Source: Spirometra erinaceieuropaei | Taxonomy: Eukaryota; Platyhelminthes; Cestoda; Diphyllobothriidea; Diphyllobothriidae | Direction of reading: 5' to 3' | Assembly (NCBI GenBank): GCA_902702965.1 | Contig: CACRXP010000409.1 | Coordinates: 49,314 to 113,313, forward strand | Length of the DNA stretch: 64,000 nucleotides | In this document: piece after piece, positions 24,772 through 34,540 of the stretch | How the letters are laid out: the number at the start of each line of letters is the position of its first letter | Numbering within the stretch: the first letter of the stretch is position 1 | The notes under the pieces: generated by a model | Database searches by the model: none | The model's input: only the letters and a program-made list of their open reading frames with translations | What the model was told of the DNA's origin: nothing | Position numbers and translations under genes: made by a program

Positions 24772-25440
24772 AATTATATTTCATGGATAGCATGCTCAAA
24801 ATACCCATTATTTTTTGCATTCATTTGGAAATTACGTCTATTGATATTTCTACACTCGATGAAGGGTATTATAAGGTTTTAAAAAAAGGTTTCTAATTGT
24901 TCGAGTTTACAACCCCGTGAAATGGCCACTCGTCAAACGTCATGTCTCTAAATTTGCCAATGTGGATTGTATAGTTATCAATACCGGTCAAATCTGCAGG
25001 TAAAATGTAGGACCGTAGATAAATTGCCTTCTTTGTATGCCTTAAATATACGGCTTGTAGTTTGGAAACCCTGAATGTAAGTACGCCCGCAAGTCGGGTT
25101 AAAATTATTAGGAAATTGAAAAGGTTCTAAAAAGTGAATTTATCCCTTTCTTTATATGTGCCATTGAGCAAGGACATCGTTTTTCACGAATATTCTTATG
25201 CATAGTTTCTTCAAAATATAACTGCATATTCAAGGGTATCAAAAATCAACAAGAAAAATTCATTGTACATAAGTGGGCATATTATTAATAGTACAGTTTT
25301 TTCAAGCAACTGGAAAGAAGATCAGTTGAGTGCCGGGATCCTGCGGTAAGTAAACTATCATGACATTACGCTGCATGACGGTCAATTATGCAGCATTATT
25401 TTACTAATATTTTGGGAAGATATACGCATATTGGAATTTC
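24772..25440. repeat. Segmental duplication, right copy
   Basis: Collinear with 5578-6290 with many substitutions and small indels. The ORF of the left copy (5746-6042) is broken here by in-frame stops shortly after the matching ATG. Confidence 0.65.
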
Positions 25441-25688
25441 ACTTGAGATTTCTTAAGCTAACCAACCTACGGCACACATAAAAGTGTAACACTGCGCGTC
25501 AGTTGTGTTGTGGGGCTCACTGTGCCTTGGGACTGTCACATTTGGGCCTCGCCGTCTGCCACGAAGCGATGCGTTTCTAAGCAAAAAAGCATTGCCGGTG
25601 GTAAATGCACTAGGCAACTTCCTTCCCATGAAACCTGTTGTGGTTGCCACAGCTGCTGAAGGCGCAGGAAGCGAGCGTATTACATTAA
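25441..25688. other. GC-richer segment flanking the SINE palindrome
   Basis: An ORF on each strand, no recognised family. It may be part of an undefined repeat. Confidence 0.25.
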
Positions 25689-25893
25689 TGTTAGGGGGCG
25701 CTCACCGATCGTTCATACGGAACTCACTCGTTCCGTTGTGCCTTAAGGGCTCTCTCTCGAGCCCAACCAGAAGCCGCACAGCGGCGCATGAGAATATAGG
25801 CAGAATGATATTACCGACAAAGACAAGGGAGACTGAAATGGCCATTTCTGGCCTATTTGCCGTCGTCAGCCAGCCATACCCAAGCCCGAAATG

Positions 25894-25967
25894 TGGAACA
25901 CCCGAGCCTCAAACTCGCGAATTTTTTGGTTTAGAAGTCAACGCCTCAACTCACCGGGCCACGAGCC
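25894..25967 (-). tRNA. tRNA-like body of left-arm SINE
   Basis: Mirror image of 26175-26248, with a TTTTTT-like change in place of the AGGT stretch before the B box. A SINE component, not a functional tRNA. Confidence 0.55.
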
Positions 25968-26174
25968 CGTTGCCTTGTCGGTTTTCGATCAGGAATATAC
26001 ACTGTTAGGGGGCGCTCACCGATCGTTCATACGGAGCGCATGCGCCGTTGTGCGGCTGCTGGTTGAGCTCAAGAGAGAGCTCTTAGGGCACAACGGAACG
26101 AGTGAGTTCCGTATGAACGATCGGTGAGCGCCCCCTAACAGTGTATATTCCTGATCGAAAACCGACAAGGCAAC

Positions 26175-26248
26175 GGGCTCGTGGCCCGGTGAGTTGAGGC
26201 GTTGACTTCTAAACCAACAGGTCGCGAGTTCGAGGCTCGGGTGTTCCA
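26175..26248 (+). tRNA. tRNA-like body of right-arm SINE (TCT-like anticodon loop)
   Basis: It has an A-box-like GTGGCCCGGTGAGTTGAGG, a CTTCTAA loop that would place TCT as anticodon (arginine-like), and the B box GAGTTCGAGGC. The acceptor arms pair only partly. It belongs to the SINE. Confidence 0.55.
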
Positions 26249-26345
26249 CACCTCGGGCTTGGGTATGGCTGGCTGACGACGGCTAATAAGCTAGAAATGG
26301 CCATTTCAGTCTCCCTTGTCTTTGTCGGTAATATCATTCTGCCTA

Positions 26346-27785
26346 AATACATTAATTCACAATCACATAAACGTAATCTAATTTATCAGGTCGTTTCGCT
26401 TTTTAAATGTATTGTGTAATACTTATTGTTGTCACCAAAACAAATATCTGTGTTAGCGTTTTTTTACTTAGTGGAGGAGTCTTAGAAGTCATGAATTGTA
26501 CTCAATTTTCTGCGACAACTCCCCAAGACATATTTCATGTGAGCTCCGGTTTTTTGGCTTTCATCGGTTAAAACGCCTATTTTACAACAAGAAGAGGTCT
26601 TTGTTTTGTGATCGTCACGTTAATAGTAAGGTTATCGCTATGTCACCTTCTACCTTTGACAACTCACAATTTAATGACCGCTACTAGCAGTAACATTTAA
26701 TTCACATAGCAACTCAGTTATTCCCCCTAAAGTCCGTTTTGCTGTCGGGAACTACAAACTCGAACTTAAAAAGCCATTGAAAAAGACAGGTTTTGCACCA
26801 CAGCGACAATCCCTATGTGTCCTTTATGTCTCATTAAATGCTAACCGTAATTCTGAAATACCTTTATAATTTCAGAATTTTGTTCGATTATCTTTGAAAC
26901 ACTAACTACCGTGTAATCCTCAGTTTAAGACTTTTTTTACCAATTTAAGATATCGAATTTTCCACTACCTTCTCTAGGGTCATCTGCACAAATCTGGCTA
27001 TGTAGGGAAAAGCCCCAAAAATAGCGCAATATTTTGGTGGCCCAATTTCTGTTTGTCTATAAAGCGCAATGTATTGTACGGGAATATGCGTTAATATGTT
27101 TTTTACTCATTTGGAAGAACTTTTCGTCATGACTAAATTTTATAATTATATAATGTTTTAAAAATTGGTTGACGTTTGAGTATTTTTGTGCCTGACATTC
27201 ATACTCCTCTTTGGGAATATCGTAGGTTTTAGTCAATGGTAACTAAGGAAATTGTGCGTTGGGTATAGAACATGCAGCATGTTTCACAAACTTTAGTAAG
27301 GCGTTTTAAGAGAAAATTATTAGTGATCCCAAAACGTGCACATTTAAATATGATTTGGAATTTGACATGAAGCGTTAAAAAAATCCTTTTTTGCTGCCAT
27401 ATTATTAAATAACAGACAGTTATGTGCATGTTAATAAAAAAATACACGTGCTCATATAAAGACATCAAACAGCACAGAGAACAATTGACGGCCATTTCAA
27501 AACCGACTTTTACAGAGTACTCTTTTGTCCAAATGGCCTCAACGAAGCGCGCCTTATGACATGAATAAAATATGCCCGATTATGCCGCGCGGTAAATCGT
27601 ATGATAGCCCAGCCTATGTTAGCTCTTCAGAAGGATAAATTAGCTAAGCATTTGGGCATATGATTTTATGAAATAACACACCCAGTGTAGTTATGTCCGC
27701 AAATTACGTCACAAGATGGAAACCAGTTGCAGCGCGTCAGCGAAAATAACGGTTGTACGATTATATCTACATAAAAGTCTCTGGA
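26346..27785. other. AT-rich intergenic
   Basis: No exon or repeat recognised. It lies downstream of the minus-strand divergent family member at 27786. Confidence 0.35.
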
Positions 27786-28303
27786 TTATTGGGCTTTAGG
27801 AACATTTAAACCATCGAGTTTTTCCAAATATCCCTTTGGACTATTTCGGAATAAAACACGGCCTACTATGTCTGGCAAAAATGCAACTCCGTTAGATGCA
27901 GACCATGGAGCCCACAGGCGCTTACCGAGACGTTCGCAGTTGTCAATGAAATAACTTGTTATATCGGGGCGAGTGTTAAACGAAATTCTGGAAAGGTTGA
28001 CATGGAGCAAACACATTTCAAAATATTTCAGGTATGCCATGACGAATTTGTCTTTTTTTCGGCTGCAAAAATCACGATAGATATAAAGCGGCCACATAAG
28101 TAGAAAGACTCTTTGGTTTTAGATGTAATAATTGTGTTATTATTTGATAGCAACTCGCTTCGCATCTAGATACGGCACCTTAAGAAACGGGATTTTTTCG
28201 TTTTTAAGTAAATTATCATTGTACAATGTTTTTTTTTTAAAATCATTCAATGTACATTTAAAAATCATAGTATCGATGTGTTGTTTAGCGACGCAACCGA
28301 AAC
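27786..28303 (-). pseudogene. Six-cysteine family, copy D, divergent and interrupted by stops
   Basis: After a candidate acceptor (GCTATAG) in phase 1, the minus strand reads FGCVAKQHIDTMIFK, aligning with GSYCANNSEQEITTTFK of copy A, then a VPYLDAKR block matching LPECATALFGR. Three TAA codons follow within about 15 codons (28098-28142). The same frame then resumes: YIYRDFC, CLLHVNLSR (HVNF in copy C), TSYFIDNC and VAFLPDIVGRVLFRNSPKGYL, aligning with the FTDAEFNV...VLQSRYPFGCW end. Frame and order are kept over the whole 518 bp, which supports one ancestral exon. Not all six cysteines are kept. A short intron at the stop cluster is the alternative to pseudogenisation. Confidence 0.5.
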
Positions 28304-29062
28304 CTATAGCAAAGTTCACAACCACTTCAAAATGTGATGGGTGCTATTAGGCACCCTCTGAAGAGTGCACTAGAATATTTGACATTGCTTACATGGAAGG
28401 AAGCAAACAGTAAACGCAGACGCAAATTCGGCGAAAAATGAAGTTCAAAAAGAATTCGGGAATCGAAAGACTGCTTTAGAACCTCAATAACCACTTTGCT
28501 TTCGTATGCAATTCAGAAAGAGAGATGCAAATTTTTTGAAGACACAATTCCAAATTTTTTCTGTAATTATGTTTCTATTTGTGGTTATGAAAATATATAT
28601 ATAAAGCAGCTGAAGTCAGAAGATAACAAGCAATATTTAATGCCCAAAATCCGCAATTATAGAAACCATTAAATGTTGTTAATAAATCATGTAAAAATCC
28701 GCGACTTAGTTTATGTTTTTCTAACGTGTGATATCATACTGTGCAGATGAAATAATTATTGTACGTTACATGAATAAATAGCAAAAAGTCAGCATGAATG
28801 AAGTGCAATGGGTCACCAGGTCTACATATAAGAACAGGCTCATGCATAGGAAACAACGGCCAAATCTGAAGAGCTTGTTATTTAAAAATGATTTGGCAGC
28901 CTATAAAGTAGGGAACGGAAGAGCATTTATATGCTGTGAACGTGTTTTCAAAAAAACTGCTCATAATTTTACAAGTATAGTTGTCAAAGTTATGAGAAAT
29001 CACGAAACGAAGTACCGGCGTATAGCAGTAGTTGCAGTAGTCGGAGTCACCTATAATCATTG

Positions 29063-29068
29063 TTTATT
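29063..29068 (-). promoter_or_regulatory. Candidate polyadenylation signal AATAAA
   Basis: Minus-strand AATAAA lies about 9 nt beyond the TAA of the intact family exon, the same placement as in copy A. It implies a very short 3' UTR. Confidence 0.45.
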
Positions 29069-29077
29069 TTGAACTTA

Positions 29078-29670
29078 TTAATTCTTGAGCCATATGTTAT
29101 AAGGACTGACAGTCTGTAATGGTGCCCAACATCCGAAAGGATATCGTGATTGCAATACAGCACAAACCGTTGAAATAACGTTAAACTCAGCATCTGTAAA
29201 AGCCTGTTGATTGTCCTCATTTTCATCGCAATTTGGATTGTAAATGTTTGATTTAAGGGAAAGCGTTTGCTGGCCTAAAAACGCAAGAGGCTCTGAGTAC
29301 CTGCCTTTCGTGTGAATCAATGTAAAATTGACATGAATACGTTTAGCTTGATGACGTTCAGGCGATCTTGTATAACCTGTCACTGTCCAATCGTTGTCCG
29401 ATGAAAATGTTCTAAACGGGTTGCTGGATGTCATTACCGAGGCGTAAATATCAACCTGACAGTGGTAGAAGGTCAACTTTTTCGTCCACACGTTCTCCTC
29501 CTTGTAACACCGAAAACCATCCTTGAGAAAAAATGTCGTCAGACGACCAGATAATGCTGGAGCACATTCGGGCAGTTGAACGGGTTTTTTAAATTGAAGA
29601 CGATTCTCAAGAAGTCGTTTGAAATTGGCAGTCGTGTGGCGTTCAGAAATAGTTTCACACTTTATCTCAT
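29078..29670 (-). CDS. Six-cysteine secreted family, copy C, intact terminal exon
   Basis: The only uninterrupted member. A polypyrimidine-rich acceptor (TTTTTGCTACAG) opens the exon in phase 1 and the frame runs 593 bp to TAA. Predicted residues include DEIKCETISERHT, NFKRLLENRLQFKKPVQLPEC, SGRLTTFF, FYHCQVDIYASVMTSSN, AKRIHVNFTLIHTKGR, NPNC, FNVISTV and SRYPFGCW. Cysteines matching copies A and B: KC, PEC, RC, HC, NC and GC, with one extra in STVC, compatible with three disulfides in a secreted or surface protein. I recognise no known domain; tapeworm surface-antigen families should be compared. There is no transmembrane or GPI-type tail. The signal exon must lie upstream (beyond 29700). 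Alternative GTG or ATG starts inside the exon are less likely because they would drop the conserved N-terminal block. Confidence 0.7.
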
Positions 29671-30032
29671 CTGTAGCAAAAATGCAATTTACTTTTTTAT
29701 GAGTGAATGAAATTCCTACCCCTCAAGTTCCTTCCTTAGGCATATGAATTTCAAGGTAGATGGTGAAACTAATATGTGGGTGCCGTTTCCGTGCATACAT
29801 GAATTGTCATGACTTTTAGATAGCAATGGGCACACACGTTTTAATTTATAAGCAAACGAGCTATGCTTCCAGTCACGTTTTTAACGATACACCTGCTATT
29901 ATTAGCAGTTCAACTCCTATGACAATGACAGTAAAATCTTGTTGATACTAAGAGCTTTGTTTTAACAAATTATGCTGATCATCATATTGAAATTGCTTGT
30001 TAATGAAGCGAGTTTAGCAGCTACGTGTACAC

Positions 30033-30141
30033 AACACGCAATAAATACTAAGGGAAATGCCAAATAAAAAGCAAAAATAAAAATAAGATAGTTCAAGCAA
30101 GTATGAAAACCCTTCTGTATGCGTATATTCAAGTAATTCAT
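30033..30141 (-). CDS. Candidate signal exon for copy C (weak)
   Basis: The minus-strand frame MNYLNIRIQKGF continues into a strongly hydrophobic run (LIFIFAFYLAF) and can be cut at T|GTGTAC in phase 1, which would join the exon at 29670 in frame. The donor is poor and the frame runs on, so this may be chance. Confidence 0.2.
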
Positions 30142-30293
30142 TAAATACACTTTGACAAAATCTGAAGAGGAAGATCTGTTGTACGTACAATTCAGTGTTT
30201 TGCTAAAATAGTTTGAAAGGTAGAAAATTTCGACGGAAATGGCACATCTGACAAGACTGAAATGTAAATAACTTGTTGATTGAATACATACTT

Positions 30294-30324
30294 GTATGGT
30301 CATATGGTCATATGGTCATATGAT
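30294..30324. repeat. Short tandem repeat, 8-bp unit TATGGTCA
   Basis: About four copies of the 8-bp unit in succession. Slippage-type microsatellite. Confidence 0.7.
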
Positions 30325-31699
30325 ACAGTAAACTGTCCTACTCTACCTATAATGAATCCAGTCTTACGAATTTTACTTTTATGTATTTGAAGTAAAAGGA
30401 ATTATTAACTCGGTATAGGCCCAGGACTTTAATAATGAAAAACATTCACGAAATCATGCGTATCTCCTAGCATGTTTTTCTATCCAACTTTAACTTCGGT
30501 ACACATTTGTTCTTTTACCCCCGTGGCTCGAACCCCGAAAGATGAGTGTGTTCGCTTAACTCACAAAATTTTTTTTAAACTTAAAACCTCATATTACTCA
30601 TAATTTCAAAAAAACAAAATTCAAAATTGCATATAGACAATTAAAACCGTTCGGCGTAAACAACAAATCCTACACGTCTGAAATACTCAAATGGGAACAG
30701 CGTATTCAGGGCTTCACCGGCTTCTCACGTGTATTGTAGCGAATAGTGTAACGCAGGGTAGGTTAACCTGATTTAGTCCTCGGATGTTAACAATTAAAAT
30801 CTCCCACTAAGTAATGGATATCTCGTAGCACGGGGTACTCTCATTCTTACCTCCGGTAATCAATTACACCTTCATAAACGGGGCTGTTAGGTCACAAAGA
30901 TTGAGTTTAAATTAAAAATACCTTTGATTTACATACAACACATGACAAGCTTACGTTTATTGTCTGAATGCCAACCCCAAAACCTGCAGCATGCGCAAAT
31001 CGTTAATGAGCAAAGCAAGGACAAAATCACACGTGAGAGCATAGTTCTGCTAGAAGACATTAATAAATACGAGCAAATCTGTACAAAAGGTGCCATAAAA
31101 TGATTTAAATATGAACTTGTGGAGGTGAATTATTACAAAGTGACCAATAAACTCTTTAACATATGGGGAGTGGTTGTCAATTTAAAAAGCAAAGTACGCA
31201 TCACATTACACCACGTGATGTGTAAATTAAAAGCGCCTGATTTTAAAATCGATTTATTGTAATATTTCTGGAGGAATTTTACAGTGTATTATATTTAATT
31301 GACTATTGAATATGTAGAAAGGTGTTACAGGGTTAACCATCTACTACGTTACGGCTCTGTGATCAACATAGGGGATAAATGCATGTTGGTCAATGTACGT
31401 TAGTAAGGAAACCTTAAATGTCTAGGGTCAGAAGTAAAAGTAAAAGTAAATAACAGCGTAAAGGGGAAGGTTGTGTCCTAATTTTCTCAAGTGTTTACCC
31501 GGATATGACACCGATGTTAAGGTGGACATATGCATAGGAAGACACGTCTTGCGGACAAATATTTTGAACTTTACTGAAACATTTTCTGCTAGACATACAT
31601 AATAATGAATCGATTTGGGTACAGGTTCGAGATCCAAGCATTGTCTAGCGTTCATCATCCCTCGAAGAAGACAAAGAAGAACAGAGGGCAAATTCATGA
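30325..31699. other. Unassigned non-coding
   Basis: No gene recognised. The block 31495-31570 resembles 32890-32980 (shared ATGAC-CCGAT, CATATGCA and GCGGACAAA). Confidence 0.3.
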
Positions 31700-32700
31700 T
31701 CCAAATAGCATTTAGACTGACGTTTCGGAAACCCTCTCGTTTCCATTGTCAGAGAAGTGTGTTAGATGTTTCTGCTGGTATTTGTTATTTTAACGTTGTT
31801 GTCACTCTGGTATTATATCCGTGTTCGAGGCACAAATTATAACCTGCCCGTCCGCCTCCGATTAACGTTGACCTTTCCGAGATTGACCGCTGGTGCGCTC
31901 CTGTCACTTTTGATGCCTTTTCGTCCGTCGTAATTTTTGGTGAGCCAGCATGCTTGTCGGCCTCACCCTCATCACTCAACTGACTGATCAGCTGTTGGGG
32001 CTCATGCGAGTTGACCTCAGCCTCTTGAGCGTCTCAACATGGACCCCGGCCGGCTTCTCTGCTATTTTCTGCTGACATCGACTGTCGGCCACGTGTGACT
32101 TTGCTCGACTGTCCTGATGGCCCTGTCCGCACTTACTCTAGCCTTGTGCACCGTACGGCCGATTACCCTTGCCTCCTCAAAAGCGAACGTGTGGTTCTTC
32201 TGTTGTACGTGGCCAAAAACCATAGACGGCTTTTCTTGCGGTTGATTTCAAGCTAGAGCCCATGCAATCTTTCGCCGAATGGTTGCCTGTTTCATCAACA
32301 TACCTCGCATCACAGTTTTGGCATGGTATGGTTTAGACCACACTCGATTGTTCTGTCACTGAGAGCGGGTCTTTGAACCTTAGTATTAGCTGTCTAATTT
32401 TTGACCCTGCATGAGCTATACCGAATTTTTCTGGATTCTTGTCATCGCCTTTGATAAAATTTTCACATAAGGAACTACAAGACAAACTTTCGGGTTATCT
32501 CCGTCGGACCGCTCAGGATGGGACTTCGTATACACTTGCGTAGGAAGGATTCGAGATTACTGTTTAGGTTAAATAAGACGTGCAAGAACTGAGTCTCGTC
32601 CTTCCTCCGAATTTCTCCGTTGCAGTGTGTTTCAACGCGTTTTAAGAGGGTTCTGACACAACCCCTTTTGTGACCAAAGGGATGGTTACTTCTCAAGTAA
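31700..32700 (-). mobile_element. Penelope-like element, divergent subfamily, 3' part
   Basis: The minus strand starts with SNHPFGHKRGCVRTLLKRVETHC (end of reverse transcriptase). It continues to a GIY-YIG-like segment IPCQNCDARYVDETGNHSAK near 32290-32340 and ends in a hammerhead-like motif near 31715. The sequence is clearly different from the other copies and has many stops. Confidence 0.65.
31715..31758 (-). ncRNA. Hammerhead-like motif of divergent Penelope-like copy
   Basis: The minus strand reads TCTCTGACAAT, a long stem II (GGAAAC/GTTTCC), GAAACGTC and AGTC. The core reads CTGACAA in place of CTGATGA, so activity is doubtful. Stem II differs in sequence from the other copies but still pairs, which is compensatory evidence for the fold. 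Confidence 0.45.
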
Positions 32701-33188
32701 GATATTCGTCGGGTGTAAGTTGCCTTACGGTGAACGGTTGTCCCTAACTTCCCGCATTTCAGCTTGGTAACTTGTAAGATTTTTCCACCTTAGATGCGAC
32801 CACCCCGTTGGTCATAAATTTAACTCTCACTTTCGTTGATAAACGCGGGCATATTGAGGACGCAACTGAGAAGGTTATTGTTTATACAGAAATGACGCCG
32901 ATACGAACGTAAGCCATATGCAAAGGAGGACGCTACTTGCATCCACCAAACCGCGGACAAACACTTCGATTTTTTCCAAATAAATGTTTGTAAGGTTTAC
33001 ATAATTGTGGGTATATGTGGGTATTTTTTTGCTCTTTCAACGGTACCATCCAAGAAACGTCATCATGGTGGGAATAGAGACGTCATCCGACGTCCGTGAT
33101 TCTGACCAGATTAGCAGTCCATACAACACATCAACGACAAACATGCTTGTAAGATGTAAAAATATCGTAAAAATATGCATAAATGTTA
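32701..33188. other. Unassigned, between Penelope-like pieces
   Basis: No recognised coding content, apart from the 32890-32980 block shared with 31495-31570. Confidence 0.3.
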
Positions 33189-33228
33189 TGTACTAAAATC
33201 TGTCAAAACTTTGACAGATTTTAGTACA
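33189..33228. repeat. Perfect 19-bp inverted repeat with 2-nt loop
   Basis: TGTACTAAAATCTGTCAAA, AC, then its exact reverse complement. It sits at the downstream edge of the minus-strand reverse transcriptase fragment and may mark a template-switch or fold-back junction. Confidence 0.9.
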
Positions 33229-33632
33229 TGGCATTTGCCACCACAATCTTTGCTGCAGACAAGGACACCCAGAAAGGTCAGCTGGTTGTTTTCTTCCTCC
33301 TCCGTCGTGAACTGAACATCGGAGAATACGACATTGAGATGTTTTTGAATGTCAGCACCTGATCCCATTCGATGACGACGAAGGTGTCGTCTACATACCG
33401 AGACCAGAATTTCGGTCTGTGGTGTCGGAAAACCAGCGAATCCGACCGTTGTAGGACCGCCTCGGCTATGAGTCCCGAAATCGGCGAACCCATTAGCGTT
33501 CCCTTCACCTGCTCGTTAATTGTTCCGTCGAACGTAAAGTACGTCTTGAGACAGAATTTATGAGCTGGAGGATTTGGGCTTGTCCGAGGCTATTCTCCGC
33601 TACGTCTCATTTCTCTCGTAGGAGCCGTTCGA
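33190..33632 (-). mobile_element. Penelope-like reverse transcriptase fragment, inverted
   Basis: The minus strand encodes VKGTLMGSPISGLIAEAVLQR, the catalytic RYVDDTFVVIE, and (after a frameshift near 33340) KHLNVVFSDVQFT...EEEENNQLTFLGVLVCSKDCGG. These are the palm and following residues of a Penelope-type transcriptase. The piece points away from the plus-strand piece that starts at 33633. Confidence 0.8.
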
Positions 33633-33639
33633 TGGTAAA

Positions 33640-34308
33640 ATGGAAGACAAGGTTGCTGAAGTACAATATCTTCGACAGTTTACGAGAGCCATTGGTTACC
33701 CGCACAACTTTGCCAACCAGTGCATACGAAAAGGACACCAGAGACCAAAGTCAATCAGCCCCAAATTTTGGCGGGCTCCTCCGTACGTGAAGAATGTCTC
33801 GGAAGACGTAAGTTGTATTCGCACTTCACTTGGAGTTGGAGTTGCACACAGGCCGGAAGCGACTATTAGGCGTCAATTCGTGTGGCGAAAATACCCGCTG
33901 CCACGGCAAGAAACGTCTGGAGTCGTTAACCGGATCTGGTGTAATTGCGGACAAAACAACTATGTCGGAGAAACTGGGAGATTACTCCGTACGCGACTTG
34001 CCGAACACGCAGCAGCAGTGAGGCGGGGAGAGGCTGGCTCCCAGGTGGCGGCACACTCGACGGCACACGGCCATATTTTCAAATTTCAAGAGGCCGAAAT
34101 CCTCACCAGGGGTGACAACCGCGTGAACCGCGAACTGCTCGAGTCATGGCTATCAGGCTTGCAATCCATCAATAAGCAAAACGACTTCCGGGAACAATAT
34201 TTCCTGCGGAGATTTTCCCTGGGCAGCGGAATCTGTCACGTAGGAATGGCCCGGGCAAGCAATTATCCCAGTGACGGTGACCCCATTTTCCGAGCAATCG
34301 TCAAATAA
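33640..34308 (+). pseudogene. Penelope-like GIY-YIG endonuclease ORF, N-terminally truncated
   Basis: 222 codons without interruption. A linker (GYPHNFANQCIRKGHQR, PKFWRAPPYVKNVSED, GVGVAHRPEAT) comes first. The GIY-YIG domain follows at about residues 90-160, with a C-N-C finger, NYVGETGRLLRTRLAEH holding the YVG and catalytic-type arginine, and HIFKFQEAEIL. Then comes RELLESWLSGLQSINKQNDF. The domain nicks DNA for element insertion. The extension breaks at a TAA (34306-34308) where other copies read on. The reverse transcriptase is absent from this strand, so the protein cannot be a complete element product. Confidence 0.8.
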
Positions 34309-34497
34309 GCATCTAGCACGGATGACGAAATCACAGCAATTATTGACTTGGACTCGGACGGGCAAGCTAACACCGCATCGATTACGACTCCAGCAGTGAC
34401 TGCGAGAACTGTTAATTGCAGTGCGCATGCGATCCCACGGCAGGCACGTGCTATAAATACTGCACGCCTTGTGCCACCATCACCTTCATTGGCAAAT

Positions 34498-34538
34498 GTC
34501 TCTGATGAGGATTCGAGTGAGAAGCCGAAACGTCAGAC
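34498..34538 (+). ncRNA. Hammerhead ribozyme motif with canonical core
   Basis: GTCT | CTGATGA | GGATTC...GAAGCC | GAAAC | GTC | AGAC. Helix I pairs perfectly over 4 bp (GTCT/AGAC). Stem II follows directly after CTGATGA with one mismatch. GAAAC-GTC leaves a minimal ACGT helix III, the short-stem form reported for Penelope-type and related ribozymes, which is thought to act as a dimer. This is the one copy here without a core defect. Confidence 0.7.
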
Positions 34539-34540
34539 CA

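Larger units (their letters stand above)
25689..26345. mobile_element. Inverted pair of tRNA-derived SINEs
   Basis: Arms 25801-26035 and 26107-26341 (235 bp each) are reverse complements with few mismatches and no net indel: mirrored positions sum to 52142 at both ends of the arms. The right arm reads head, tRNA-like body and tail on the plus strand; the left arm reads the same on the minus strand. A further minus-oriented head (25690-25795) abuts the left arm's tail, giving the same tail-to-head junction seen at 10981. Confidence 0.85.
33633..34540 (+). mobile_element. Penelope-like element, 3' half with GIY-YIG nuclease
   Basis: This directly abuts the inverted transcriptase piece. It begins inside the element (MEDKVAEVQYLRQ) and runs through the nuclease and C-terminal extension to the hammerhead motif near 34540. 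It is the best-preserved nuclease half in the window. Confidence 0.85.

Noticed and set aside
28794..29072. Plus-strand ORF just beyond the intact family exon
   Set aside because: No motif; probably chance openness in the 3' flank of copy C.
31495..32980. Similar blocks at 31495-31570 and 32890-32980 as terminal repeats of the Penelope-like copy
   Set aside because: Similarity is short and imperfect, and the right block has no hammerhead motif, so terminal-repeat status is not supported.
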